From: an uncultured Bacteroidaceae bacterium
GTDB lineage: Bacteria; Bacteroidota; Bacteroidia; Bacteroidales; Bacteroidaceae
Reading direction: 5' to 3'
Assembly: GCA_905235305.1 (NCBI GenBank)
Contig: CAJOLC010000011.1
Location: 1-64,000, forward strand
Length of the DNA: 64,000 bases
In this document: positions 42,050-49,133 of the stretch, in pieces
Layout of the letters: every line of letters starts with the position of its first letter
How positions within the stretch are numbered: position 1 is the stretch's first letter
Program-made: the position numbers and the translations under genes
The notes under the pieces: model-generated
The model's input: only the letters and a program-made list of their open reading frames with translations
Database searches by the model: none
What the model was told of the DNA's origin: nothing

Positions 42050-42949
42050 ATGTATAAGACAATGAAGAAGATTCTCATGATAGTCTGCATCGCTGCCACT
42101 TTCCTTGGCTGCGGAATCAGTGCAGACGCAAAGAAGAAAGAAGCTTGCTTCCAGATGTACAGCGTACGCGGACTCATCGGTGACCCCGGCAAGTTTGCCC
42201 AGAACCACAAGGAGGTGCTGGCTCAACTCGCCAAGATGGGCTACACCTCCACCGAAGCTGCCAACTACGACAACGGCAAGCTCTACGGACTCTCACCCGA
42301 AGACTACAAAGCTGCCATCGAAGCCTCCGGCATGAAGGTACTGTCTTCGCACGTCGGACACGGCCTGAGCGCACAGGAACTTGCCAGTGGCAACTTCACT
42401 GAAGCACTCAAGTGGTGGGACCAGTGCATTGATGCTCACAAGCGTGCAGGCATGTCATACATGGTCCTGCCATGGCTAGACACGCCCAAGACGCTCAAGG
42501 ATGCTGAGGTGACCTGCAAGTACCTCAACGCCATCGGGCAGAAGGTCAATGCCGCTGGCATGAAGTTCGGCTACCACAACCACAGCCACGAGTTCAACAA
42601 AGTGGAAGGCAAGGTATGGTACGACTACATGTTGGAGCATACCGATGCCGACAAGGTGTTCTTTGAGATGGACGTGTATTGGGCAGTTCGCGGACAGGTT
42701 AGTCCGGTGGCATACTTCAACAAGTATCCTGGCCGCTTCCTGCTGCTTCACATCAAGGACCACCAGGAGCTCGGTCAGAGCGGCATGGTTGGCTTTGACG
42801 CCATCTTCAACAATGCAGACAAGGCTGGCCTGCAGAACTTGGTTGTCGAACTGGAGGGAAGCGCCAAGCCCAACATCATGGACGGCATGAAGGAGAGCAT
42901 CGACTACCTCAAGGCTGCGAAGTTCGTCAAGGCAAGTTATAGCAAATAA
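42050..42949 (+). CDS. Exported TIM-barrel sugar isomerase/epimerase-like protein
   Basis: The 299-aa protein could start at 42050 or, better, at 42065 (MKKILMIVCIAATFLGCGIS). The signal carries a possible lipobox, FLGC. The mature part is an AP-endonuclease-2-type TIM barrel: CFQMYSVRGLIGDPGKFAQN, MKVLSSHVGHGLS, FGYHNHSHEFNKV with metal histidines, VFFEMDVYWAVRGQ, LLLHIKDHQELGQ and LVVELEGSA. Such proteins isomerise or act on keto-sugars and fit as the third enzyme of a 3-keto-glycoside set with the two genes upstream. Confidence 0.85.
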   Translation: MYKTMKKILMIVCIAATFLGCGISADAKKKEACFQMYSVRGLIGDPGKFAQNHKEVLAQLAKMGYTSTEAANYDNGKLYGLSPEDYKAAIEASGMKVLSSHVGHGLSAQELASGNFTEALKWWDQCIDAHKRAGMSYMVLPWLDTPKTLKDAEVTCKYLNAIGQKVNAAGMKFGYHNHSHEFNKVEGKVWYDYMLEHTDADKVFFEMDVYWAVRGQVSPVAYFNKYPGRFLLLHIKDHQELGQSGMVGFDAIFNNADKAGLQNLVVELEGSAKPNIMDGMKESIDYLKAAKFVKASYSK

Positions 42950-42961
42950 ACTATTGTATTT

Positions 42962-43040
42962 AGTTCATATCCATCGTCCGCAGTTCACAGTTATCGGCAT
43001 TCCCTTATAACTATGAGCTGCGGGCTGTGGCTTATGAACT
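42962..43040. repeat. Large imperfect inverted repeat before tatC
   Basis: AGTTCATA (42962-42969) pairs with TATGAACT (43033-43040), and CCGCAGTTCACAGTTAT (42978-42994) pairs with ATAACTATGAGCTGCGG (43007-43023) with two mismatches. The RNA would fold into a ~79-nt hairpin just upstream of the tatC start at 43053. It could attenuate or insulate tatC. Confidence 0.6.
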
Positions 43041-43052
43041 GTTTTTATGAAT

Positions 43053-43882
43053 ATGGAGATAGAAGACAAGAGCAAGGCAAGCAGGAAGGAGAACGGAGAA
43101 GAACAGGAAGGCGCAATGTCCTTCTGGGACCATCTTGCTGGGCAGTGTTCCGCAGTGCGTGTGTACTGGCAGTAGTTATGGTGGGCACCTTTATTGCGAT
43201 GCCCTACATCTTCGACCGCTTCATCCTGGCTCCCACGAACAACGACTTCTTCACCTATCGCTGGCTCAATGCCATCGGCAGAGGCGTCGTGAAGCTATCT
43301 CCGAACTTTGATGTGCAGATCATCAACATCAATGTCGCCAGTCAGTTCATGACGCACATCTCCACTTCCATCTCATTGGCAGCTGTCATTGCCTTTCCTT
43401 ATTTTATATGGGAGATATGGAAGTTCATCGAGCCGGCGCTCTTTGAAGACGAGATCAAGCATTTGCGGCCAGCCTTCTTTGGCGGCACACTTATGTTCTA
43501 CATCGGCTGTGCCATTGGCTACGCACTTGTCTTTCCCTTCACCTTCCGTTTCCTTGTCGAGTACAACCTTAGTCCCAACATCACGAACCAAATCAACCTG
43601 CAGAGCTACATCGACAACTTCACGATGCTCATCCTCGTTATGGGCATTGTCTTCGAGATGCCTTTGCTTGCATGGCTGCTCAGCCTGTTCGGAATCCTCA
43701 AGAAGAGTTTCCTCCGCGAGTACAAGAAGCATGCAATTGTCATACTTCTCATCTCGGCCGCCATCATCACGCCGAGTGGTGACCCATTCACATTGATGTT
43801 AGTCTTTATCCCACTATATCTGCTCTACGAGCTCTCTATCCTCGTAATAAGTGACAAGACAACACAAGAAAAGAAAAACTGA
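43053..43882 (+). CDS. tatC: Twin-arginine translocase subunit TatC, with an apparent N-terminal frameshift
   Basis: The bulk (from about 43142) is a clear TatC: ASQFMTHISTSISLAAVIAF, PYFIWEIWKFIEPALFEDEI, FFGGTLMFYIGCAIGYALVF and LILVMGIVFEMPLLAWLLSL, with six membrane segments. The expected cytoplasmic start MSFWDHL is present at 43116 in a different frame, preceded by MEIEDKSKASRKENGEEQEG from ATG 43053; that frame stops at 43173. The family reads FWDHLxELR before the first helix, and the four residues after FWDHL are disrupted here, so a few bases appear to be missing near 43137-43141. The uninterrupted frame upward to ATG 43013 gives an unrelated, implausible N-terminus. Together with tatA it exports the two Tat substrates seen in this window. 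Confidence 0.85.
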
Positions 43883-43996
43883 ACGAAACAACAATAAACA
43901 CCATATTTTTACACACTATCGAAGAAAGTGTGCAGGTTTTGCACCTAAAATGCATAAAATTTTACACATTTTCTTGCAGAGAACAAAATAATGTCG

Positions 43997-44004
43997 TAAC
44001 TTTG
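43997..44004 (+). promoter_or_regulatory. Promoter -7 box for the OmpA-like porin gene
   Basis: TAACTTTG with CTTG 20 bases upstream (43973-43976). The start is near 44010, giving a 70-base leader. Confidence 0.65.
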
Positions 44005-44079
44005 CACCAAAGAAGACGTGTAAAACAACGTTTGATAAAGAGAAAAGATCAATAATATAGTTAATCAATTGTTAAACAA

Positions 44080-45162
44080 ATGAAAAAGATTACACTCGTT
44101 ATTGCCATGTTCGCTATGGCAATGGCATCCAGTGCACAGTACACTGGTCACAAGTTTTTTGACAACTGGTCAATTGGTGTTGAAGGTGGCGTAAGCTCAA
44201 ACCTCCACGATTGGGACACTCCCAATGGTGCAGTGGCTGGCATCAACTTCACCAAGGGTATCACTCCTGTTCTGAGCTTGGAATTCCAGCTGCAGGCTGG
44301 CTTCAACGATGACGCTAATTGGAATTGGGGCGCAAAGAGCTCTAACGTCATTGACAACGCCAGCATCTATGCTAACACCAAGATTAACCTCATGAACTGG
44401 TTTGGTGGTTACAAGGGTGCTCCCCGTTTCTTCGAGATTCAAGCTCGTGGCGGTGTGGGTTACACTCGTTTCTTCTGGCCCAGCTTCAACGGCATTACCA
44501 CAGATAGCTCCAACGACCTGAATCGTTGCAACTTCAAGTTAGGTCTTGACTTCGACTTCAACATTGGCGAGCAGAAGGCTTGGACCATCAGCCTGCGTCC
44601 TGCTGTTGTCCTGAAGACCTCACGCGACAACGACATCGTTCGTGGCAATCCTGGCATTGGCATGCCCGTTGTATGCGACAACGACAGCTACTGCAACGCT
44701 TATGGCCACAACGCTATTGCACAGATCACAGCTGGTGTTACCTATCACTTCAAGACCAGCAATGGTACTCACTACTTCACCGAGGTTAAGCCCGTCGAGG
44801 TTACCAAGGTCGTAGAGAAGACTGTTGAGAAGCCCGTTGAGAAGGTTGTCGAGAAGGTTGTCGAGAAGGTTGTCACCAAGAATGTTGGTAACGGCGTAAC
44901 AGTTGAGTTCGCTCTGAACAAGGCTACTCTCACTAACACTGCCAAGGCTAAGCTGAACACTATCGACAAGAACGCTACTGTTGTCATTGACGGTTATGCT
45001 TCTCCCGAAGGTTCTAAGGCTTACAACCAGAAGCTGTCACAGCGTCGTTGCGATGCAGTCAAGGCATACCTGGTTGATCGTGGCGTGAAGGTTGCCGATG
45101 TAAATGCTCACGGTGCTGAAAGTGCTGAGTCTCAGCGTATCGTTTACGTTACAATTAAGTAA
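44080..45162 (+). CDS. OmpA-family outer membrane protein
   Basis: The 360-aa protein has a signal peptide (MKKITLVIAMFAMAMASSAQ). Residues about 22-225 form an eight-strand-type barrel (WSIGVEGGVSSNLHDWDTPN, FFEIQARGGVGYTRFFWPSF). A Val-Glu-Lys repeat linker follows (VEKTVEKPVEKVVEKVVEK), then a C-terminal OmpA peptidoglycan-binding domain (VEFALNKATLTNTAKAKLNT, VVIDGYASPEGSKAYNQKLS, RRCDAVKAYLVDRGV). It should tether the outer membrane to the cell wall. Codon use is shifted to GCT/GTT/CGT/ACT, unlike its neighbours, which indicates very high expression. It has its own promoter and terminator. Confidence 0.93.
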   Translation: MKKITLVIAMFAMAMASSAQYTGHKFFDNWSIGVEGGVSSNLHDWDTPNGAVAGINFTKGITPVLSLEFQLQAGFNDDANWNWGAKSSNVIDNASIYANTKINLMNWFGGYKGAPRFFEIQARGGVGYTRFFWPSFNGITTDSSNDLNRCNFKLGLDFDFNIGEQKAWTISLRPAVVLKTSRDNDIVRGNPGIGMPVVCDNDSYCNAYGHNAIAQITAGVTYHFKTSNGTHYFTEVKPVEVTKVVEKTVEKPVEKVVEKVVEKVVTKNVGNGVTVEFALNKATLTNTAKAKLNTIDKNATVVIDGYASPEGSKAYNQKLSQRRCDAVKAYLVDRGVKVADVNAHGAESAESQRIVYVTIK

Positions 45163-45197
45163 TCGGGACATACCTCTATAACGAACAATAAAAGGAA

Positions 45198-45229
45198 AGC
45201 CCTGCTACATCTGTGGTGGGGCTTTTTCG
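45198..45229 (+). terminator. Intrinsic terminator of the OmpA-like gene
   Basis: AGCCCTGC.AC pairs with GTGGTGGGGCT (45198-45223) and is followed by TTTTTCGTTT, 36 bases after the stop codon. Confidence 0.75.
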
Positions 45230-45365
45230 TTTCTCAATAAGAAGTCGGGCAGCGAGCGGACAGCAATAATATAATGTAAGCACTATAGCGTGAAACGCCG
45301 TCAAAGTGTCAGAAATTGCACACATTGAAAAGTGCCGAAAAAGCCCCCTCATCACGTCGATTTCG

Positions 45366-45431
45366 CCGACGCAGTATAGTGCGTTGACCAACGCAGTATA
45401 GAGCATTGGCTAACGCAGTATACTGCGTTGT
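45366..45431. repeat. 22-bp tandem array, locus G (3 units)
   Basis: Units lie at 45366-45387, 45388-45409 and 45410-45431. The core ACGCAGTATA occurs in all three, and the last unit contains the perfect palindrome AACGCAGTATACTGCGTT. Junctions read GACCAACG and TTGGCTAACG. It is related to array H. Confidence 0.9.
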
Positions 45432-45691
45432 AAATTCCCCTATGCTGAATGAGTGGAATCTTTACGTCGAAAAGTGTGCAATATTAGGCCGAAACAGTCG
45501 TTTTTGCCATGTGCAGTTAGCAATACGACAAATCAAGATAAAATGCCAGATACTCTGGGGCTCCTCCAACAGCCTATAGCAGAGGTGGTTGCAAAAATGC
45601 CCTCGATTTAAGCCCTCGTTTTTGTTCGAGGGTCGAAAAGTAGGGTAAGGAGTAAAAAAAGCGATTCTGACGCGTTCGGAAAAAAGTCGCG

Positions 45692-45719
45692 TGTAAGCAA
45701 AAAGGCTGAATCGCTTACA
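45692..45719. repeat. TGTAAGC/GCTTACA stem-loop, copy 1
   Basis: Seven-base arms enclose a 14-base loop (AAAAAGGCTGAATC). A near copy with the same arms and loop length lies at 56414-56441; both are in long intergenic regions that also carry a 22-bp array. Confidence 0.65.
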
Positions 45720-45773
45720 TTTTGACAAAGCGGCAAGAGGGCAAGGGACAAGAGAATGCCGCGAGTTTCACGC

Positions 45774-45833
45774 ATAAACGCGAGTCCGACGAAATTTGCA
45801 TCAGGCAATTAATTTCGTCGGACTCGCGTTTAT
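45774..45833. repeat. Perfect 23-bp inverted repeat downstream of the paaK/ACT operon
   Basis: The arms at 45774-45796 and 45811-45833 are exact reverse complements (ATAAACGCGAGTCCG... / ...CGGACTCGCGTTTAT) around a 14-base loop. It begins 21 bases past the ACT-protein stop codon. It probably ends that operon, although no T-run follows; it could also be a small mobile repeat. Confidence 0.75.
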
Positions 45834-45854
45834 TACTTGGCAGGAGTGTCTGCC

Positions 45855-46253
45855 TTAACAGAACTCTTGAAGAGACTTTTCTTTGATGATTTGCTTTGTC
45901 CTTTCCGTGTCGGACGAACGGAACACAAGGATTCCCTTGCCCGAAAGAAGGAAGGAGTACATGTATGCAATGCAGATGTCTGCCTCGGCGAATAGTGCCA
46001 GCACGCGAGCTGCTTCGCCTGGCTTGTCCTCAAGCTGGATGGCGAAGACTTCCGTGAGGGTGACTGAGATTCCCTGTTCACTCAGCACGACGACGGCACG
46101 TTCTGCGTCACTGCAGATGATGCGATAAATGCCGAAATCCTGCGTATCGGAAATGGTGGAGGCTATTATCTGGATGTTTGCTCCCTTGAGCACATTCAGG
46201 ACGTTGAGCAATGTACCACGCTTGTTCTCGATGAAAATAGACAATTGTTTCAT
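45855..46253 (-). CDS. Tandem ACT-domain protein
   Basis: The 132-aa protein consists of two ACT domains: residues 1-65 (QLSIFIENKRGTLLNVLNVL, IRQ-type loop IASTISDTQDFGIYRIICSD) and 68-132 (VFAIQLEDKPGEAARVLALF, then YMYSFLLSGKGILVFR). ACT domains bind amino acids. It is the last gene of the cluster that handles aryl-CoA and aromatic keto acids, so it likely senses an aromatic amino acid. It lies 84 bases after paaK. Confidence 0.85.
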   Translation of the reverse strand: MKQLSIFIENKRGTLLNVLNVLKGANIQIIASTISDTQDFGIYRIICSDAERAVVVLSEQGISVTLTEVFAIQLEDKPGEAARVLALFAEADICIAYMYSFLLSGKGILVFRSSDTERTKQIIKEKSLQEFC

Positions 46254-46260
46254 TATTTAC

Positions 46261-46335
46261 TATTTGACTATTTACGATTTACTATTTATTTACTCTTTGA
46301 CTATATCTCCTCCCCCGGGGGAGATAGAGGGCGCC
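46261..46335. repeat. AT-rich words followed by a CCCCC/GGGGG palindrome
   Basis: Repeated TTTACTATTT-like words (46255-46300) lead into TCCCCCGGGGGA (centre 46316/46317) flanked by ATCTCC and GGAGAT, then GGGCGCC. The same order of parts occurs at 21745-21812. It sits between paaK and the ACT-protein gene. Confidence 0.5.
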
Positions 46336-46337
46336 GC

Positions 46338-47654
46338 TTACTGATAAACTTTTCTCTTGTCGACCACGCGGACAGCCTTGCCCTCGCTGACGGGCAGGGT
46401 GCCTCTGGGCACAAGCTTCACGATGGGCTTGAGCAGGATTTCGCCTTTCAGGTCATGGGTGACGGCCTTGTTCAGCGCCTGCAAGCGTGCAAAGTCGTCG
46501 GTAAACATCTCTGCCAACTCTACTTCCACCGTCATGTAGTCGTTGTCATTGTCTGTGGTGAGCGTGATGAGGTAGTTGCTTGCCAGTTCGGGGAACTTCA
46601 TCAGTATCTTCTCTATCTGGATGGGGAAGATGTTGACGCCGCGCAGCACAATCATATCGTCGCTGCGACCTTTCATGCGGTCGAGGCGCACATGATTGCG
46701 TCCGCAAGGACAGCCACGACCAAGCACACGAGTCAGGTCGCGTGTGCGGTACCTTATCAAAGGCATGGCTTCGCGACGCAACGTGGTCAGGACTAGTTCG
46801 CCAATCTCACCGTCAGGCACAGGCTCAAGCGTCTCCGGATTAACAATCTCAACGATATAATAATCCTCCCAGAAATGCAAACCGTTCTGCTCCTGGCACT
46901 CAAAGCCGACGCCAGGGCCACACATCTCCGACATGCCAAAACTGTTGTAAGCCTTCACGCCGAAAGTCTTTTCGATGCGCTGCCGCTGCTCCTCGGAATG
47001 AGGCTCCGCACCGATGGCGAACGTCTTGAGCTTCGTATCCCGCCTCGGGTCGACGCCCTGCTCCTCCATCACTTCGTAAAGACGCGTCAGGTAGGAAGGA
47101 ACCGCGTGCAGAGCGGTCGTACCAAAGTCCTTGATGAACTTTATCTGACGCAGCGTGTTGCCGGCAGCAGCAGGTACTGTGAGCATGCCAAGCTTCTCGG
47201 CTCCATACTGGAAGCCCAGTCCGCCGGTGAACATGCCGTAGCCAGACGAGTTCTGGAACACGTCGTCGGGACGCAGCCCTACCATCCAGAGGTTGCGTGC
47301 CACTTGGTTTGCCCACTCATCGAGGTCGTTCTGAGTGTGCAGGATGACGGTCGGGTTGCCTGTCGTACCGCTGCTGGAATGCAGACGGACGCAGTCGGTC
47401 AAGGGCACAGCGGCCAGTCCGAAGGGATAGGAATCACGCAAGTCCTGCTTCGTGGTGAAGGGCAACTTGCGCACGTCCTCCGGCGACTTGATGTCCTCAG
47501 CCTTAATGCCCATCTCCTTGAATTTCTGTGCATAGAAAGGCACCTTGGCACATCGGTTGATTGTCTCTTGCAGGCGCTCTGTCTGCAGTTTGCTGATTTC
47601 CTCCCGAGAGAGTGTCTCGTACTCGGGATGAAGGTAAGGTGATTTAACATCCAT
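46338..47654 (-). CDS. paaK: Phenylacetate-CoA ligase (PaaK) paralog 1
   Basis: The 438-aa adenylate-forming ligase converts aryl acids such as phenylacetate or indoleacetate to CoA thioesters. Visible signatures are LHSSSGTTGNPTVILHTQND (phosphate loop), SFGMSEMCGPGVGFECQE, LIRYRTRDLTRVLGRGCPCG and MKGRSDDMIVLRGVNIFP. I chose ATG 47654 (MDVKSPYLHPEYETLSREEI) because the longer frame only adds sequence overlapping the upstream aminotransferase gene. With this start it still overlaps that stop codon by 11 bases, so translation is coupled. It is one of two paralogs in this cluster. Confidence 0.9.
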   Translation of the reverse strand: MDVKSPYLHPEYETLSREEISKLQTERLQETINRCAKVPFYAQKFKEMGIKAEDIKSPEDVRKLPFTTKQDLRDSYPFGLAAVPLTDCVRLHSSSGTTGNPTVILHTQNDLDEWANQVARNLWMVGLRPDDVFQNSSGYGMFTGGLGFQYGAEKLGMLTVPAAAGNTLRQIKFIKDFGTTALHAVPSYLTRLYEVMEEQGVDPRRDTKLKTFAIGAEPHSEEQRQRIEKTFGVKAYNSFGMSEMCGPGVGFECQEQNGLHFWEDYYIVEIVNPETLEPVPDGEIGELVLTTLRREAMPLIRYRTRDLTRVLGRGCPCGRNHVRLDRMKGRSDDMIVLRGVNIFPIQIEKILMKFPELASNYLITLTTDNDNDYMTVEVELAEMFTDDFARLQALNKAVTHDLKGEILLKPIVKLVPRGTLPVSEGKAVRVVDKRKVYQ

Positions 47655-48975
47655 GGTCTTTATGGAATTGTTTGATACGTTCTGTGAAAAGTGATTCTTG
47701 CTCGCGTCGGAAGAAGGAAGTGCAGATGCGGACGCCTTGCTGCGTAGAGCCCATCGTGTCAAGCGGATAGACAGTAATGCCATAGGCCATTAGCTCGCGC
47801 GTCAGCTGCAGGTCGGTCATGCCGGGATACTGCACGGTGAAGTAGAAGCCGTCTGCCAGCGGTGCTCCCATGTCGTTGTCGTATACGAGGTAGAAGCCGT
47901 TCTGGAGGAGCACATCCTTCATGAACTTGGCGCGGCGGCCATACTCCTTGACATCGTCGAGGAAGTTGTACTTGCCACTGACGGCCGCTTCCATGAGTGC
48001 CGACATAGCGTGCTGCACGGAATGCGTCGTGCCGCTGGAAAGCGTGTACATCAGCCTGCCGACGAAGAAATCGCCGAAGGCAGGGACGCCAAACTTCTCG
48101 CTCAGGGGCTCGAAGGTGCGGTGGAAGAGCTTGTCAGAGATGCATGTCACGCCACAACGCTGCCCTGCATAAGAGAAGGCCTTCGATGCAGAGATCCACA
48201 AGACGTAGTTGTCGGTGTAGCGAGCCACGGTTGCCTGATAAGGCGGGGCGTAAGGATGAGAGAGGTCTCGGCGGAAGTCCATGGCGAAGTAGGCCAGGTC
48301 CTCCAGGATGATAACATCGTGCTTCGTTGCAATCTGCCCGATGCCCTGCAGTTCTTCCTCAGTGAAGCAGACCCATGAAGGGTTGTTCGGATTGGAATAG
48401 ACGATGGCACAAATGTTGCCCTTGGCCACCAGTTCCTCCAGCTTGTCCGTCAGGGCTTTGCCTCGGAAGCTGTAGATGTCGAGGGCTTCATGCTTGATGC
48501 CTATGACATCACACTGGGCAGTCTGAACGGGGAAACCAGGTTGGATGAGCAGCACAGTGTCCTTTTCCGAGCCGTCGAAGGCATGGCGGAGAGCCAGGAA
48601 GGTGGCAAAGGTGCCTTGCATGCTACCCGTGGTGGGCACACATCCCTCGGCACTGATGTCGACATTGATGAATGCCTTTACAAACTCGGCAGCGGCTTTC
48701 TTGACACGCGGTATGCCGCCGTTGGGCGGATAGATGGTGGCGCAGCCGTTCCTGAGAGCCTCCATCTCTGCCTTCAGCGCTATTTCCGAGGGTTGCAGGC
48801 CTGGCACACCCATCTCCAGATGAATGACCTCCTCGCCAGTCTGCTCTTCAATCTGTCGCGCGAGGGTCTGAATGTCGCGGATGGTAGCCTGGGAGAAGTC
48901 CCCAAGCCCCATGCCGTCGATGATGTTGTTTACTTGTTTCTTGTCGAACACGAAATAGCTTTCTTTAAGGTTCAT
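47644..48975 (-). CDS. PLP-dependent class I/II aminotransferase
   Basis: The 443-aa fold-type I aminotransferase has TGSMQGTFATFLALRHAFDG (cofactor-binding loop), AIVYSNPNNPSWVCFTEEEL, the Asp in IILEDLAYFAMDFR and the Schiff-base lysine in LWISASKAFSYAGQRCG. Being placed between two phenylacetate-CoA ligase genes and near iorAB, its likely partners are aromatic 2-oxo acids and amino acids (phenylalanine, tyrosine or tryptophan). That is an inference from context. Confidence 0.85.
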   Translation of the reverse strand: MNLKESYFVFDKKQVNNIIDGMGLGDFSQATIRDIQTLARQIEEQTGEEVIHLEMGVPGLQPSEIALKAEMEALRNGCATIYPPNGGIPRVKKAAAEFVKAFINVDISAEGCVPTTGSMQGTFATFLALRHAFDGSEKDTVLLIQPGFPVQTAQCDVIGIKHEALDIYSFRGKALTDKLEELVAKGNICAIVYSNPNNPSWVCFTEEELQGIGQIATKHDVIILEDLAYFAMDFRRDLSHPYAPPYQATVARYTDNYVLWISASKAFSYAGQRCGVTCISDKLFHRTFEPLSEKFGVPAFGDFFVGRLMYTLSSGTTHSVQHAMSALMEAAVSGKYNFLDDVKEYGRRAKFMKDVLLQNGFYLVYDNDMGAPLADGFYFTVQYPGMTDLQLTRELMAYGITVYPLDTMGSTQQGVRICTSFFRREQESLFTERIKQFHKDHGC

Positions 48976-48996
48976 ACTATCTTTTCGAGTGCCTCA

Positions 48997-49106
48997 CTGT
49001 GGTACTCTGGCGGAAACGACGTGGCATGATGGCAAACATAACACGCCATGAAGCGACTTTCGACATGCCATGATTGAGGATTAGGCACGGCGTGTCAGCC
49101 GACATA
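48997..49106. repeat. 22-bp tandem array, locus J (about 5 degenerate units)
   Basis: Units lie at 48997-49018, 49019-49040, 49041-49062, 49063-49084 and 49085-49106. They are less alike than in other arrays but keep the 22-base step. Units 1 and 2 share GTGG.A...TGGC.; units 2-4 share AC..GCCATGA or ACGTGGCATGATGGCAAAC. It fills most of the space between the aminotransferase and the second paaK gene. Confidence 0.65.
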
Positions 49107-49133
49107 CCTTCCGTCGGGAGGACAGGCACTGCG

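Larger units (their letters stand above)
45230..45854. other. Gene-free stretch with array G and three inverted repeats
   Basis: After the OmpA terminator come a 22-bp array (45366-45431), a CCCTCG/CGAGGG stem near 45600-45630, a TGTAAGC/GCTTACA stem (45692-45719) and a very strong 23-bp inverted repeat (45774-45833). No coding frame is supported. Confidence 0.6.

Noticed and set aside
43013..43052. Upstream ATG at 43013 as tatC start
   Set aside because: It gives an N-terminus unlike any TatC and lies inside the large hairpin, while the conserved MSFWDHL start is in another frame just downstream.
47655..47783. Longer paaK start at 47783
   Set aside because: The extra 43 residues overlap the aminotransferase gene and are not PaaK-like.
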